Shown one piece after another: positions 7,904 to 16,206 of a DNA stretch of 64,000 nucleotides (its first letter is position 1; every line of letters begins with the position of its first letter). This stretch comes from Actinomycetota bacterium. GTDB taxonomy: Bacteria > Actinomycetota > Actinomycetes > Mycobacteriales > Mycobacteriaceae. The position numbers and the translations under genes were made by a program. Under the pieces are notes generated by a model that was given only the letters and a program-made list of their open reading frames with translations, ran no database searches and was not told the DNA's origin. The stretch covers positions 32,949-96,948 of the forward strand of contig JAFDWN010000012.1 in assembly GCA_018268465.1 (NCBI GenBank), read 5' to 3'.

Positions 7904-7997
7904 CATGCTCAAGGCGATCGAGCAGGCGGTGCACGAGCTCGAGCGGCTGCTCGGTGAAACCCTGGGTCGTGGGTACGTCGGGGGGTTGTTCGCGCGA

Positions 7998-9206
7998 TCA
8001 AGACGGTTGCGCGCGCCGACCGGCCCGAACAGCGAATGCGTCGAGGGCGCTCAGGACTTCCGGTGCGCGCCAGGCTCTATTGCGGGCGCGGTCCGTGAAC
8101 TCGACGATGATGTCGGCCTCTGCCAGTGGGTCAATATAGCGGCGCGCGTTGCCGGTGCTGATATCCAGCTCTCGCTCGAGGAGTTTGGCGTTCAAGACGG
8201 GGTAGGTGATCAGTAGGTCGGCGACGCGGTGCACGGCGGAGTCGCGTCGAGCGGTTATTCTTGAATCCCATTCTGCGCGTATCGATCTCAGTTCCTCGAC
8301 GAGTTGGCGGCCGTTGGTGACGGCCAGCAGCGATGCTTCGGAGAGGCGCTCGACGATCGCAGCGGGATCCGCGTCGCGGTAGCGCTCGAGGGCCGCAAAG
8401 TAGGCGTCGGTGTTGGTCAACAGCCCTGCCGAGACGGGGACGGTGATCTGGCGGGTTAGTCGTTTGTGGCGCAGCATCGCTTGAATCAGCGCTCGTCCGG
8501 TGCGTCCGTTGCCGTCGGTGAACGGGTGAATGGTTTCGAACTGTGCGTGAGCGATGGCGACGTGGGGGAGTGTGGGCACGTCGGCGCGGCAGGTGAAGTC
8601 GATCAGGTCGGTGATCGACTCGTGGATTCGGGTGTGGTGAGGGGCGATGTAGTCCGCACCGCGAGGGCCGAAGTTTCCGCCGCCGATCCACCCTTGTGCC
8701 CTGCGCCAGCGTCCGGCTGAGCCGGGGTCGCTGTCGCGCATCAGCGCGCGGTGCATGGCCAGGATGGCGTTGCCGTCGAGTCGGTCAGCCAGAGCAACTG
8801 CTGCTTTCATCGCCTCGGTGTTGGACACGATCTGGGCGGCGTTGCGTCGACCGGTGCTACCGAGGGCTTCGGCTTCAGCGATGGCCCGCGCCGAGGCGGT
8901 CAAGTTTTCGATGTTGCAGCTGGCCGCTGATTCGGATCGAAGCAGGACCGCAGCGAAGGGGGCGATTTGGTCGCCGAGTTCGGCGTCGAACCGGGTGATC
9001 TCGTTGCTTGCTTCTTCGGCGTCGGCCAGAACAGCCGCGGGAAGAGCGACGGTCAGTTCAGCGATCGCGGCGGGGATCGCGGCGGCATAGTCTCCCGCCT
9101 GCCGCTGGGCTGCGCGGAGGTCCGCCAATCCGTAGCCCGCCTCTGCGGGGGCGTCCCACGTCAGCGTTTCGTATCCGATCGCGGTTCTGGCATTAACCGA
9201 TGCCAT
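7998..9206 (-). CDS. Fic-domain protein with inhibitory motif and C-terminal winged helix
   Basis: A 402-aa protein that probably transfers AMP (or another nucleotide) to target proteins. The Fic core HPFTDGNGRTGR starts at His227 and keeps every catalytic residue. An N-terminal inhibitory motif S-x3-E-N is present (Ser96, Glu100, Asn101), so activity is likely autoinhibited with the Glu blocking ATP. After the Fic domain, residues about 320-390 look like a winged helix (VADLLITYPVLNAKLLERELDISTGNARRYIDPL). I chose ATG 9206 (MASVNARTAIGYE); GTG 9224 and ATG 9221 are alternatives. Base composition is less GC-rich than the neighbours, and it sits beside tRNA-Val, both suggesting acquisition. 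Confidence 0.88.
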   Translation of the reverse strand: MASVNARTAIGYETLTWDAPAEAGYGLADLRAAQRQAGDYAAAIPAAIAELTVALPAAVLADAEEASNEITRFDAELGDQIAPFAAVLLRSESAASCNIENLTASARAIAEAEALGSTGRRNAAQIVSNTEAMKAAVALADRLDGNAILAMHRALMRDSDPGSAGRWRRAQGWIGGGNFGPRGADYIAPHHTRIHESITDLIDFTCRADVPTLPHVAIAHAQFETIHPFTDGNGRTGRALIQAMLRHKRLTRQITVPVSAGLLTNTDAYFAALERYRDADPAAIVERLSEASLLAVTNGRQLVEELRSIRAEWDSRITARRDSAVHRVADLLITYPVLNAKLLERELDISTGNARRYIDPLAEADIIVEFTDRARNRAWRAPEVLSALDAFAVRAGRRAQPS

Positions 9207-9246
9207 GGGCCAAGATAGCATCACTTATACAATTAACTGATGCCAT
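9193..9246 (-). promoter_or_regulatory. fic promoter with inverted and direct repeats
   Basis: Upstream of fic the DNA turns AT-rich. A minus-strand -10 candidate TATAAG lies at 9229-9224. An inverted repeat GCATCA-N14-TGATGC (9218-9223 and 9238-9243) brackets it. A direct repeat TTAACYGATGCCAT occurs at 9193-9206 and 9233-9246. Together these look like an operator, possibly for the Fic protein's own winged-helix domain. The beginning of the inner repeat overlaps the start codon. Confidence 0.45.
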
Positions 9247-9479
9247 CATCGCGGGCGGCATCATTTCGAACGCCGTTCACGCCAGGGCGGAAAGTCGCCA
9301 GAAAGCCGCCGCGTTCTTGGTCGCCGACAGCCGGGTTAAATGGGGCCAAAATCGGGCCGAACCTTCAGACCGTTGCTCGGAAGGATCTCATTCGGTCGGA
9401 CCGGGCCGCCGGCAGGTGTCCCAACAGCCGCGACCGGCGACACCACCCTGAGGGTCGTGCCGCCGGGAACCGACGTTCG

Positions 9480-9707
9480 CTAGCCGACCGGCTGCCCCGC
9501 GGCGAGTGCCTTGACGTCGGCAGGGTGAATCGGCCGTCCGCCGATCCCCCAGTCGCCGCCTGCGACCTCCTCGACCACCACCCAGGTGACCGGCCGCAGG
9601 TTCTCACCCTCGATCTCCACCATGGCATCGGTGAGTTTTCGCACGATGTCTTCCTTCTGCGCGGCGGAGAACACGCCTTGGATGACTTTCACATTGACCA
9701 ATGGCAT
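9480..9707 (-). CDS. 4-oxalocrotonate tautomerase family protein
   Basis: A 75-aa protein starting Met-Pro (MPLVNVKVIQGVFSAAQKED), so the catalytic Pro becomes N-terminal after Met removal. The sequence follows the 4-OT pattern, including VWVVVEEV-like core strands (VTWVVVEEVAGGDWGIGG). It would tautomerise keto-enol substrates or act on related small molecules. ATG 9707 is chosen because it exposes the Pro; a GAAGG lies upstream on the minus strand. It is a stand-alone gene downstream of the hydrolase-glycosyltransferase. Confidence 0.85.
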   Translation of the reverse strand: MPLVNVKVIQGVFSAAQKEDIVRKLTDAMVEIEGENLRPVTWVVVEEVAGGDWGIGGRPIHPADVKALAAGQPVG

Positions 9708-9917
9708 TCCGGTTACCTTCTCTGATTCTGTTGCCGGCCAATCGAATAGCCGACAGGATTTGACGACGACGCGGGTCACGTGTCGCGGTGGACTGGTGTC
9801 CGTGTGTGCACCTCACCATGGTCGCGCTGGTTCGTGCTGCCCCGAATCCGGTGGCCCACCTAGCGTTTTCCCGTGCCGCTTGCCCCGTCTCGCAGGTGCG
9901 GGCGACCACGCGTACCT

Positions 9918-12053
9918 TCAGAGGAGCTCGGCGAGCATCGCCGCCACCCGGGCCGCCCCGTCGGTCTCGACCGGGCGGCGCGACGATGTTCCTGCCGACG
10001 CTTCGGCCACCATCGCCTGCGCCAGCTGATCGGGATCGGCGGCGTCGGCATAGCTCATCGCCCGACCCGCGCCGTACTGCTGCAAGCGATGCCGAACGTG
10101 AAAGTTCTGCTCGAAGTGATGCTCAAGCGGCACGTAGATGAAAGGCGTACCCGCGGCGGTGAGTTCCATACAGGTGCTCAAGCCGCCCTGGACCACCGCG
10201 ACATCGCACGCCGCCAGATACTGATCGAGATCGGGCAGGAAGCCACGCACGTGGACCCCGTTGCGTCGCGGCAGCGCAGCGGGATCGATACGTGGCCCCG
10301 TGACGAGCAGGAACTGCAGTGCGGGCATGAGCCGGCGCGCGATCGGCACCGCATCGAGGACGCGACGCAACAACGGTTCCCCGACGGCGGTTCCGCCGAC
10401 GGTGACCACGCACAGCCGCTGGTCCGGCCTCAGCCCCAGCCGCCTTCGTAGAGTGGTGCGTTCGGGTGCCGACGGTGGCAGCCCACCGACGACGTAGCCC
10501 GAGAACTCGAAGTTCTGCTCGGTCCACTCGCGGATACTCGGCAACCCCGGCCCGAACCGATCGGCGACGACATCGGCGGGATTGCCGACGAAGATCGAGC
10601 GATCCCGCAGCCGCGGGAAGCGAGCCCGGTGCTCGATCATCTCGCTGTTGTAGTCCGCGGTGAGTGCCGCCTCTTTTTCCCCGCCGTCGGGCATCGGCAG
10701 GTAGCCGACGAAGTCGGTCAGCCAGGCGAAGGCGAACCGCTTCAGCTCAGGGTTCTCGTGCAGGAAGTAGTCGACCTCCCACGCTTCGTCGCCGATCACC
10801 AGATCGGGCATGTCGGTTCGGGTCACCTCGTCGAACAGCATGAAGTTGGTGACGAGGATCTCGTCCATCCGGCGCAGCGCCTCGAAGGCGTGCAGATCGT
10901 GTTCGCCGGCTTCGGCCTCGAAGTGCCCGGACTCGGTGAGCAGGTGATGAGATGCCGGGTGCACGCGTTCACCGGCGGCCTCCAGCACCCTGGTGACGGG
11001 GTGTTGTGCGAGCCATTGGATGTCCAGATCGGTTCGGGCCCCGCGTAATTGCTGCGCGATCGCGACGTCGCGACGGGCGTGGCCCAGGCCGATCGGCGAG
11101 CATAGATACAACACGCGGCGACGTCGTCGCAACGCGCGGGTCCAGGTGATCTGCCGCGGAGGGGGAGGGGCCACCGCGTCGACGAACTCGCGGATCACTG
11201 CGTTGATGAGGACCGGGTCGCGGCCGGGGAGGCCATGGCCGGCCTCCGCGACGAGGGTGAGGTGACCACCGGTCAGTTCGGCCAGACGTTCCCCGATGGC
11301 CGACCTTCGCAGTCGGTCGTCCGTCCCGTGCACCACATGAACCGGACATCGCACGTTCGGCGCGATGTCGTCGATCAGCTCGATCGGCGCCTCTGCTCCC
11401 AGCCGTGCAGCGGTGGTGTCGACGAATGTCTGCGCGTCGCTCTCCGCCGACCAGGCCAGGGCGTCCTCGATCTGCTTGGTGGAGTGCGGCTCGGAGAACA
11501 TCTCGGTGAAGTAGAACTCGCGAAAATCGGCCAGATCACCATGCAGCCAGTTGTGCCGGGTGTATTTCTGCCATCCCTGCGGATCGTCGAACGTCCTTTG
11601 CCAGCGCGCGAGTTCGATATCCGGGCGGGTGATCTGCAGCCCGCACGCCGGGGCGATCGCGACGATGCCCAGTGCCCGCTCGGGATGCGCCGCCGCCAGG
11701 TGGACCGCCCAGGTGGCACCGCAGGAAAAGCCGACCAGCACTGCGCGGTCGGTCTGTGTGGCGTCGAGAACCGCGAGTGCGTCGGCCGCGAACTCGCGAT
11801 CGGCGAACGCTGCGGCGCCTCGCGGCCGGCCGGACAGGCCCGCGCCGCGGCCGTCGAACGTGATGACCCGATAGTGCCGGGCCAGGAATGCTACTTGGGC
11901 CTTCCAGAACCGCGACGGCACGACCGACCAGGTCGGTAGCAGCATGACCGTTGTGGCGGCGTCACCGTAGACGTCGAAGTGCAGCGAGACGCCGTCGCGG
12001 CTCGCTGCACCTGAGCGGTCCGGCAGGCGCGCGGGCCGCTGTTCGGCCTTCAC
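9918..12053 (-). CDS. Alpha/beta-hydrolase fused to MurG-type glycosyltransferase
   Basis: A 711-aa two-domain protein. Residues about 15-295 are an alpha/beta hydrolase: oxyanion-side DGRGAGLSGRP, nucleophile elbow GFSCGAT, late HGTDDRLR and catalytic AGHGLPG. A basic linker (RALRRRRRVLYLCSPIGLGHARRD) leads into a GT-B glycosyltransferase of residues about 315-711, with the nucleotide-sugar segment VVQGGLSTCMELTAAGTPFIYVPLEHHFEQNFHVRHRL. The GLGHARR loop matches the first GT-B Rossmann motif. No signal peptide or membrane segment is evident, so action in the cytosol is expected. It follows a methyltransferase gene by 27 bp and probably forms an operon with it. Both catalytic sites look intact; substrates are unknown. 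Confidence 0.85.
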   Translation of the reverse strand: MKAEQRPARLPDRSGAASRDGVSLHFDVYGDAATTVMLLPTWSVVPSRFWKAQVAFLARHYRVITFDGRGAGLSGRPRGAAAFADREFAADALAVLDATQTDRAVLVGFSCGATWAVHLAAAHPERALGIVAIAPACGLQITRPDIELARWQRTFDDPQGWQKYTRHNWLHGDLADFREFYFTEMFSEPHSTKQIEDALAWSAESDAQTFVDTTAARLGAEAPIELIDDIAPNVRCPVHVVHGTDDRLRRSAIGERLAELTGGHLTLVAEAGHGLPGRDPVLINAVIREFVDAVAPPPPRQITWTRALRRRRRVLYLCSPIGLGHARRDVAIAQQLRGARTDLDIQWLAQHPVTRVLEAAGERVHPASHHLLTESGHFEAEAGEHDLHAFEALRRMDEILVTNFMLFDEVTRTDMPDLVIGDEAWEVDYFLHENPELKRFAFAWLTDFVGYLPMPDGGEKEAALTADYNSEMIEHRARFPRLRDRSIFVGNPADVVADRFGPGLPSIREWTEQNFEFSGYVVGGLPPSAPERTTLRRRLGLRPDQRLCVVTVGGTAVGEPLLRRVLDAVPIARRLMPALQFLLVTGPRIDPAALPRRNGVHVRGFLPDLDQYLAACDVAVVQGGLSTCMELTAAGTPFIYVPLEHHFEQNFHVRHRLQQYGAGRAMSYADAADPDQLAQAMVAEASAGTSSRRPVETDGAARVAAMLAELL

Positions 12054-12080
12054 CTACCTATGGTCGCCCATCGTCGCGGT

Positions 12081-13157
12081 TTAGGGCCGGACCTCGAACA
12101 CATTGTTGAACGGTGTCTGCGCGGCGAGCCGGAAACGGGTGAATCCGGCCGCCGCCACGACGTCGCGGATGCGTGCCGGGCCCGCCTGCGTTCCCAACGC
12201 CAGTCCGACCGGCTGCGACAGCGACGACGGGGTGCACAGCAAGGTCGAGAATCCGTAGTAGGCGCGCCCCACCGGGTGCAGGTTGTCCTCGACGTGGTCG
12301 CCGGCAATCGGTTCGACGATCATCCAGGTGCCGTCGTCGGCGATCACCTCCCGGACATGCCGGGCGGCGCCGACGGGATCGCCCATGTCGTGCAGACAGT
12401 CGAACATGGTGACCAGGTCGTAGGGGCCGCCGGTGAAGGCGTCGGCATCGGCGGTCTCGAATTCGATCCGAGCGGTCGAACCCGTCCGGGACGCACGGGT
12501 CCGCGCCGTGGCGATCGATCCCGAATGGCAGTCGGTGCCACGTACTCGCGAGTTCGGAAAGGACTGGGCCATCAGAATTGTCGATGCGCCATGCCCGCAG
12601 CCCACATCGGCGACCGAGGCCCCGGCGCTCAGCTTGTCGACGACACCGTCGAGGGCGGGCAACCAGTCCGAGACCAGATGCGCGGTGTAGGTCGGCGCGA
12701 AGAACCGTTCGCAGCCCACGTGCACGTCGGAGTTGTGATCGCCCCAGCCGACCCCGTCGCCGGTGCGGGCGACGTCCAGGATCCTGGCCGAGTCGCATAC
12801 GGTTCCGTGCGCGATCTGGAACAGGCCGCCGACGAACGCCGGACTGTTCTCGTCGGTCAGGGCGATGGCGTGCTCGGGCGGCAACTCGTATCGACCGGTC
12901 GACGGATCGTAGGTGACGAACGATCCCGCGGCCTGCGCATTGAGCCATTCCCGCGCGTAGTGCTGATCGGTATCGGTTCGCTCGGCCAGTTCGGCAGCCG
13001 TGCTGGGCCCGTGGTCGGCCAAACTTCGGTAGTAGCCGAGGCGGTCACCCATCACGACCAGTGCGCCGTTGAGGACGGCGCCGACCTCTTCGACCGCTTT
13101 GAAGACGAAGGCCATCAGTTTGTCGGTGTCGACTGCCGGTGCAGTGGTGGTGTCCAT
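12081..13157 (-). CDS. SAM-dependent methyltransferase, Rv2258c-like
   Basis: A 358-aa class I methyltransferase. The N-terminal 90 residues form a winged-helix-like dimerisation domain (YYRSLADHGPSTAAELAERT), which has led relatives such as Rv2258c to be labelled regulators. The SAM-binding motif is SVADVGCGHGAST, followed by FDCLHDMGDP as motif II-IV. A minus-strand AAAGGACA sits before ATG 13157. It is divergent from a LAL regulator with 93 bp between, and is followed by the hydrolase-glycosyltransferase. Small-molecule O- or C-methylation is the likeliest activity. Confidence 0.86.
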   Translation of the reverse strand: MDTTTAPAVDTDKLMAFVFKAVEEVGAVLNGALVVMGDRLGYYRSLADHGPSTAAELAERTDTDQHYAREWLNAQAAGSFVTYDPSTGRYELPPEHAIALTDENSPAFVGGLFQIAHGTVCDSARILDVARTGDGVGWGDHNSDVHVGCERFFAPTYTAHLVSDWLPALDGVVDKLSAGASVADVGCGHGASTILMAQSFPNSRVRGTDCHSGSIATARTRASRTGSTARIEFETADADAFTGGPYDLVTMFDCLHDMGDPVGAARHVREVIADDGTWMIVEPIAGDHVEDNLHPVGRAYYGFSTLLCTPSSLSQPVGLALGTQAGPARIRDVVAAAGFTRFRLAAQTPFNNVFEVRP

Positions 13158-13238
13158 GAGGTGTCCTTTCTCGACACCGCCACCGTCGCAGCCCAGGGCA
13201 CCCCTCCGAATCAGGTGACCCCCCCGGTAATTCTCTCC

Positions 13239-13244
13239 TACGAT
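13239..13244 (+). promoter_or_regulatory. Predicted -10 of the LAL regulator gene
   Basis: TACGAT lies 6 nt before ATG 13251, so transcription would start at or next to the ATG, giving a leaderless mRNA as is common in mycobacteria. A weak -35 (TGACCC at 13216) is 17 bp upstream. No ribosome binding site precedes the ATG, which agrees. Confidence 0.45.
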
Positions 13245-13250
13245 CAGTCG

Positions 13251-15998
13251 ATGCTGGTCGGTCGCGAACCCGAGCAGCAGCGGATCGCGACGCTGGTTGC
13301 CGGAGCGCGGGTGCGCCAAAGCGGCGTACTGGTCATCTCGGGCGAGGCGGGGATCGGGAAGACCGCGCTGCTGGAGGACGCGGCGCGCACCGGCGGCGAG
13401 ATGCAGGTGCTGCGGGCCTCCGGAAGCGAGTTCGAAGTCGGGCTCGGCTTTGCCGGTCTGCACCAACTGCTACGGCCGGCCCTCGGGTTTCTCGACCACC
13501 TGCCCGAGCAGCTCCGCGATGCGCTCGAAGTCGCGCTCACCCTGCGCAGCGGTCCCGCGCCGGAGCGGTTCGCGGTCGGGGTCGCGACGCTCAGTCTGTT
13601 GAGCCGCTGCGCCGAAGACCGTCCGCTGCTGCTCCTCGTCGACGACGCGCACCTGCTGGACCCGGCGACCGCGGAGACCATCCGATTCGTCGCGCGCCGT
13701 CTCGTCGCCGACCCGATCGCGCTCCTGGTGTTCTTGCGGCCGGAACCCGATGCCATCCTCAACACCGCGGATCTGCCCAGGTTGGAACTGACCGGCGTGG
13801 CAGTCGATGCGGCGCGGGCCTTGATCGCCACCGGGCACGGCGCATCGTCGGCACCCGAGAATGTCGTGGTCCTGCATCGGGTGACTGCCGGTAATCCGCT
13901 TGCGCTCCTGGAGCTTTCGCGCGACCTCGACAGCGTCGCACGGCTGCCCCGCGAACTGCCGGTCACCGTTCCCGAAGCCGTCGCCCGGGCCTTCGGCGGT
14001 CGGGTGTCGTCGCTGACGGAGTCCGCGAGACGCGTACTGCTGATCGCAGCCATCGCGGACGGCGATCTGCGTACGACCGCGCAAGCAGCGGCGGCGCTGG
14101 GGTGCACAGTGGAGGAACTGGTGCAGGCCGAGGCGATCGGTCTGCTGCGTCTGGTCGGCGACCGCGCGCTGTTCCGGCACCCGCTGGTTAGCCCGGCAAT
14201 CTACTCGACCGCCACGCCCGGCCTGCGCCGCGACGTGCACCGCGCCGTCGCCGCTGCCCTGCCGGACACCTCGGACGACCTGCGGGCGTGGCACCTCAGC
14301 CAGGCCTGCATCGGTCCGGATGACGACGTCGCCGACGCTCTCGCCGCGGTGGCCGACCGCGCATGCGCGCGAGGGGCGCACGGGGCGGCGGTGGCCGCGC
14401 TGGCCCGCTCTGCCGAACTGACGATCCGCGACGGGCTGCGGGCGACCCGGATGCTCAGCGCCGGCGAGACGGCGTGGCTTGCCGGACAGCCCGCCAGGGC
14501 CGACGCGCTCCTGGAGAAGGCGACCGCGCTCACGGCCGACCGCGCCACCCTCGCCGAGATCGCCGAGCTGCGGGGAAATCTGGCCCTGCTGTCGGGATCG
14601 TTGGGCGAAGGTCGTGAAATGTTGCTTCGCGCAGCAGAACTCAGTGTTGCGTCGGAACCCGATGCCGCGGTGATGCGACTGGCCGACCTGATCTCCGGCT
14701 GCTTCTACCAATGTGACACCGCCGCCGCGCTGGATGCCGCCGACCGAGTGGAGCGACTCATCGACAGCTGCAGGACGGATGTTTCGCGCATCCGCGGCCA
14801 GATGGCGATCGGCGTGGCCCGCGTGCTCGCCGGCGCCCCGGGTGTGCAGTGGATTCGCGCGGCGGTCGAGGCGTTGACGAACCATCCCGATCTCCCCATG
14901 GACCCCCGCCGTCCGCACTGGCAGGTGATCGGCACCCTGTTTCTCCGGGAGGCGGGCTCGGGCCGCGACCTCATGACCCGGGCCATCAACGACGACCGCA
15001 GCAGGACGGCACTCGGGGCGCTGCCCACGCTCCTGTTTCACACCGCGCGGGACGACGCGACAACCGACCGCTGGGCGTCGGGTATGGCCGCCTACGACGA
15101 GGGGATCGCCCTGGCGCGAGAAACCGGCCAAACCACCGACCTGGCCGTATCACTGGCGGGGCTGGCCTGGTTGCAGGCCAGGATGGGTCGGGTCGAGGAG
15201 TGTCAGGCCAACGCCCGCGAAGCACTCACCCTTGCCGACAATCACGGCATCACCCTGGCCACGCTGTGGGCCCTGTTCGCACTGGGCGATCTGCATCTGG
15301 CCACGGGGGATGCACCCGCCGCCGCGGACTGGTTCCAGCGTCTGCGACACACGCTGCACCAGATCGCCTTCCTGGACGTCGATCTCGCACCCGGGCCTGA
15401 GCTCGCCGAGGCGCAACTGCGCAACGGCGACGTGTCCGGCTCGGCGGACACCGCCCGTGAATACCTGACTCAGGCCACCGCCAAGGGCCAGCCGTGGGCG
15501 CTGGCGCGCGCCTATCGCGCGGCCGCGCTGACCTGTGCCGAGGCGACCGAACGAACATCACTGTTCGAACGAGCGCTCGAACTGCACAGCGGCAGCCCGG
15601 ATTTGTTCGAAGAGGCTCGCACGCGTCTTGCCTACGGGGCGACGTTGCGCCGCAACCGCAGCAGGGTGGCTGCCCGGCCTCAACTCCGCCTGGCGCTGGC
15701 GGCGTTCGAGCGGCTCGGGGCGCGTCCCTGGGCCGATCTGGCGGCGACGGAGCTCGACGCGACGGGGGAGAAGGTCCGCCGGGGACGCGACGGCTACCTC
15801 GGAGTCCTCACGTCCCAAGAGATCCGCATCGCCCGGATGCTCAGCGACGGACGCACGACGAAGGAAACGGCGGTGGCCCTGTTCCTGAGCCCCAAGACCG
15901 TCGAATACCACCTGCGTCACGTGTACCAGAAGCTGCAGATCCGCTCGCGGGAAGAATTGAGCTCGGCGATGGCGCTCGAGGCGCACGAGGAACGGTAA
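13251..15998 (+). CDS. Large ATP-binding LuxR-family regulator (LAL)
   Basis: A 915-aa transcription factor of the LAL/STAND type. An AAA module opens the protein with Walker A GEAGIGKT at residues 31-38 and Walker B LLLLVDDAHLLD. A long TPR-like helical repeat section follows. A LuxR/NarL helix-turn-helix closes it (LTSQEIRIARMLSDGRTTKE, then LSPKTVEYHLRHVYQKLQI, about residues 855-905). LAL proteins bind ATP and a small ligand, then activate nearby promoters. It diverges from the methyltransferase/glycosyltransferase operon, the obvious target. A long open frame upstream to 12060 is a shadow of the methyltransferase. Confidence 0.88.
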   Translation: MLVGREPEQQRIATLVAGARVRQSGVLVISGEAGIGKTALLEDAARTGGEMQVLRASGSEFEVGLGFAGLHQLLRPALGFLDHLPEQLRDALEVALTLRSGPAPERFAVGVATLSLLSRCAEDRPLLLLVDDAHLLDPATAETIRFVARRLVADPIALLVFLRPEPDAILNTADLPRLELTGVAVDAARALIATGHGASSAPENVVVLHRVTAGNPLALLELSRDLDSVARLPRELPVTVPEAVARAFGGRVSSLTESARRVLLIAAIADGDLRTTAQAAAALGCTVEELVQAEAIGLLRLVGDRALFRHPLVSPAIYSTATPGLRRDVHRAVAAALPDTSDDLRAWHLSQACIGPDDDVADALAAVADRACARGAHGAAVAALARSAELTIRDGLRATRMLSAGETAWLAGQPARADALLEKATALTADRATLAEIAELRGNLALLSGSLGEGREMLLRAAELSVASEPDAAVMRLADLISGCFYQCDTAAALDAADRVERLIDSCRTDVSRIRGQMAIGVARVLAGAPGVQWIRAAVEALTNHPDLPMDPRRPHWQVIGTLFLREAGSGRDLMTRAINDDRSRTALGALPTLLFHTARDDATTDRWASGMAAYDEGIALARETGQTTDLAVSLAGLAWLQARMGRVEECQANAREALTLADNHGITLATLWALFALGDLHLATGDAPAAADWFQRLRHTLHQIAFLDVDLAPGPELAEAQLRNGDVSGSADTAREYLTQATAKGQPWALARAYRAAALTCAEATERTSLFERALELHSGSPDLFEEARTRLAYGATLRRNRSRVAARPQLRLALAAFERLGARPWADLAATELDATGEKVRRGRDGYLGVLTSQEIRIARMLSDGRTTKETAVALFLSPKTVEYHLRHVYQKLQIRSREELSSAMALEAHEER

Positions 15999-16206
15999 CC
16001 CGCACCGTTGGGTGGCACACACGGTCGTAGTGGCCGGTACCCCCGATGAGACCCTCACGGTGGCGGTGGCATTGGTCCGCGAGGCCGGCGTCACCCGCGG
16101 CGCCCGACGTGCCCGACGTCGCGCGCGGTCCATATCGTCCCAAGGCGGTACCGGCGGTACTGTGTATTCGGGTGTTCGAGCATCCCAACTGTCTGGAGGG
16201 TGGCCC

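Noticed and set aside
7270-7912. Protein-like frames (e.g. EPVTSSVSGKR, LGSNQRPSACEADALPLSYE) over the tRNA genes
   Set aside because: They are translations of tRNA or antisense tRNA sequence, a well-known source of false genes.
7904-9479. Integrated prophage or integrative element at tRNA-Val
   Set aside because: No integrase, excisionase, phage structural gene or duplicated tRNA 3' end is visible; only a Fic gene and unassigned DNA.
12081-13157. Annotating the Rv2258c-like protein as a transcriptional regulator
   Set aside because: The SAM motif and methyltransferase core are clear; the winged helix is a known dimerisation domain in this family.
12060-13250. Long open frame that would extend the LAL regulator upstream by almost 400 codons
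   Set aside because: It runs antisense through the methyltransferase gene; the protein sequence there is not LAL-like, and Walker A sits close to ATG 13251 as expected.
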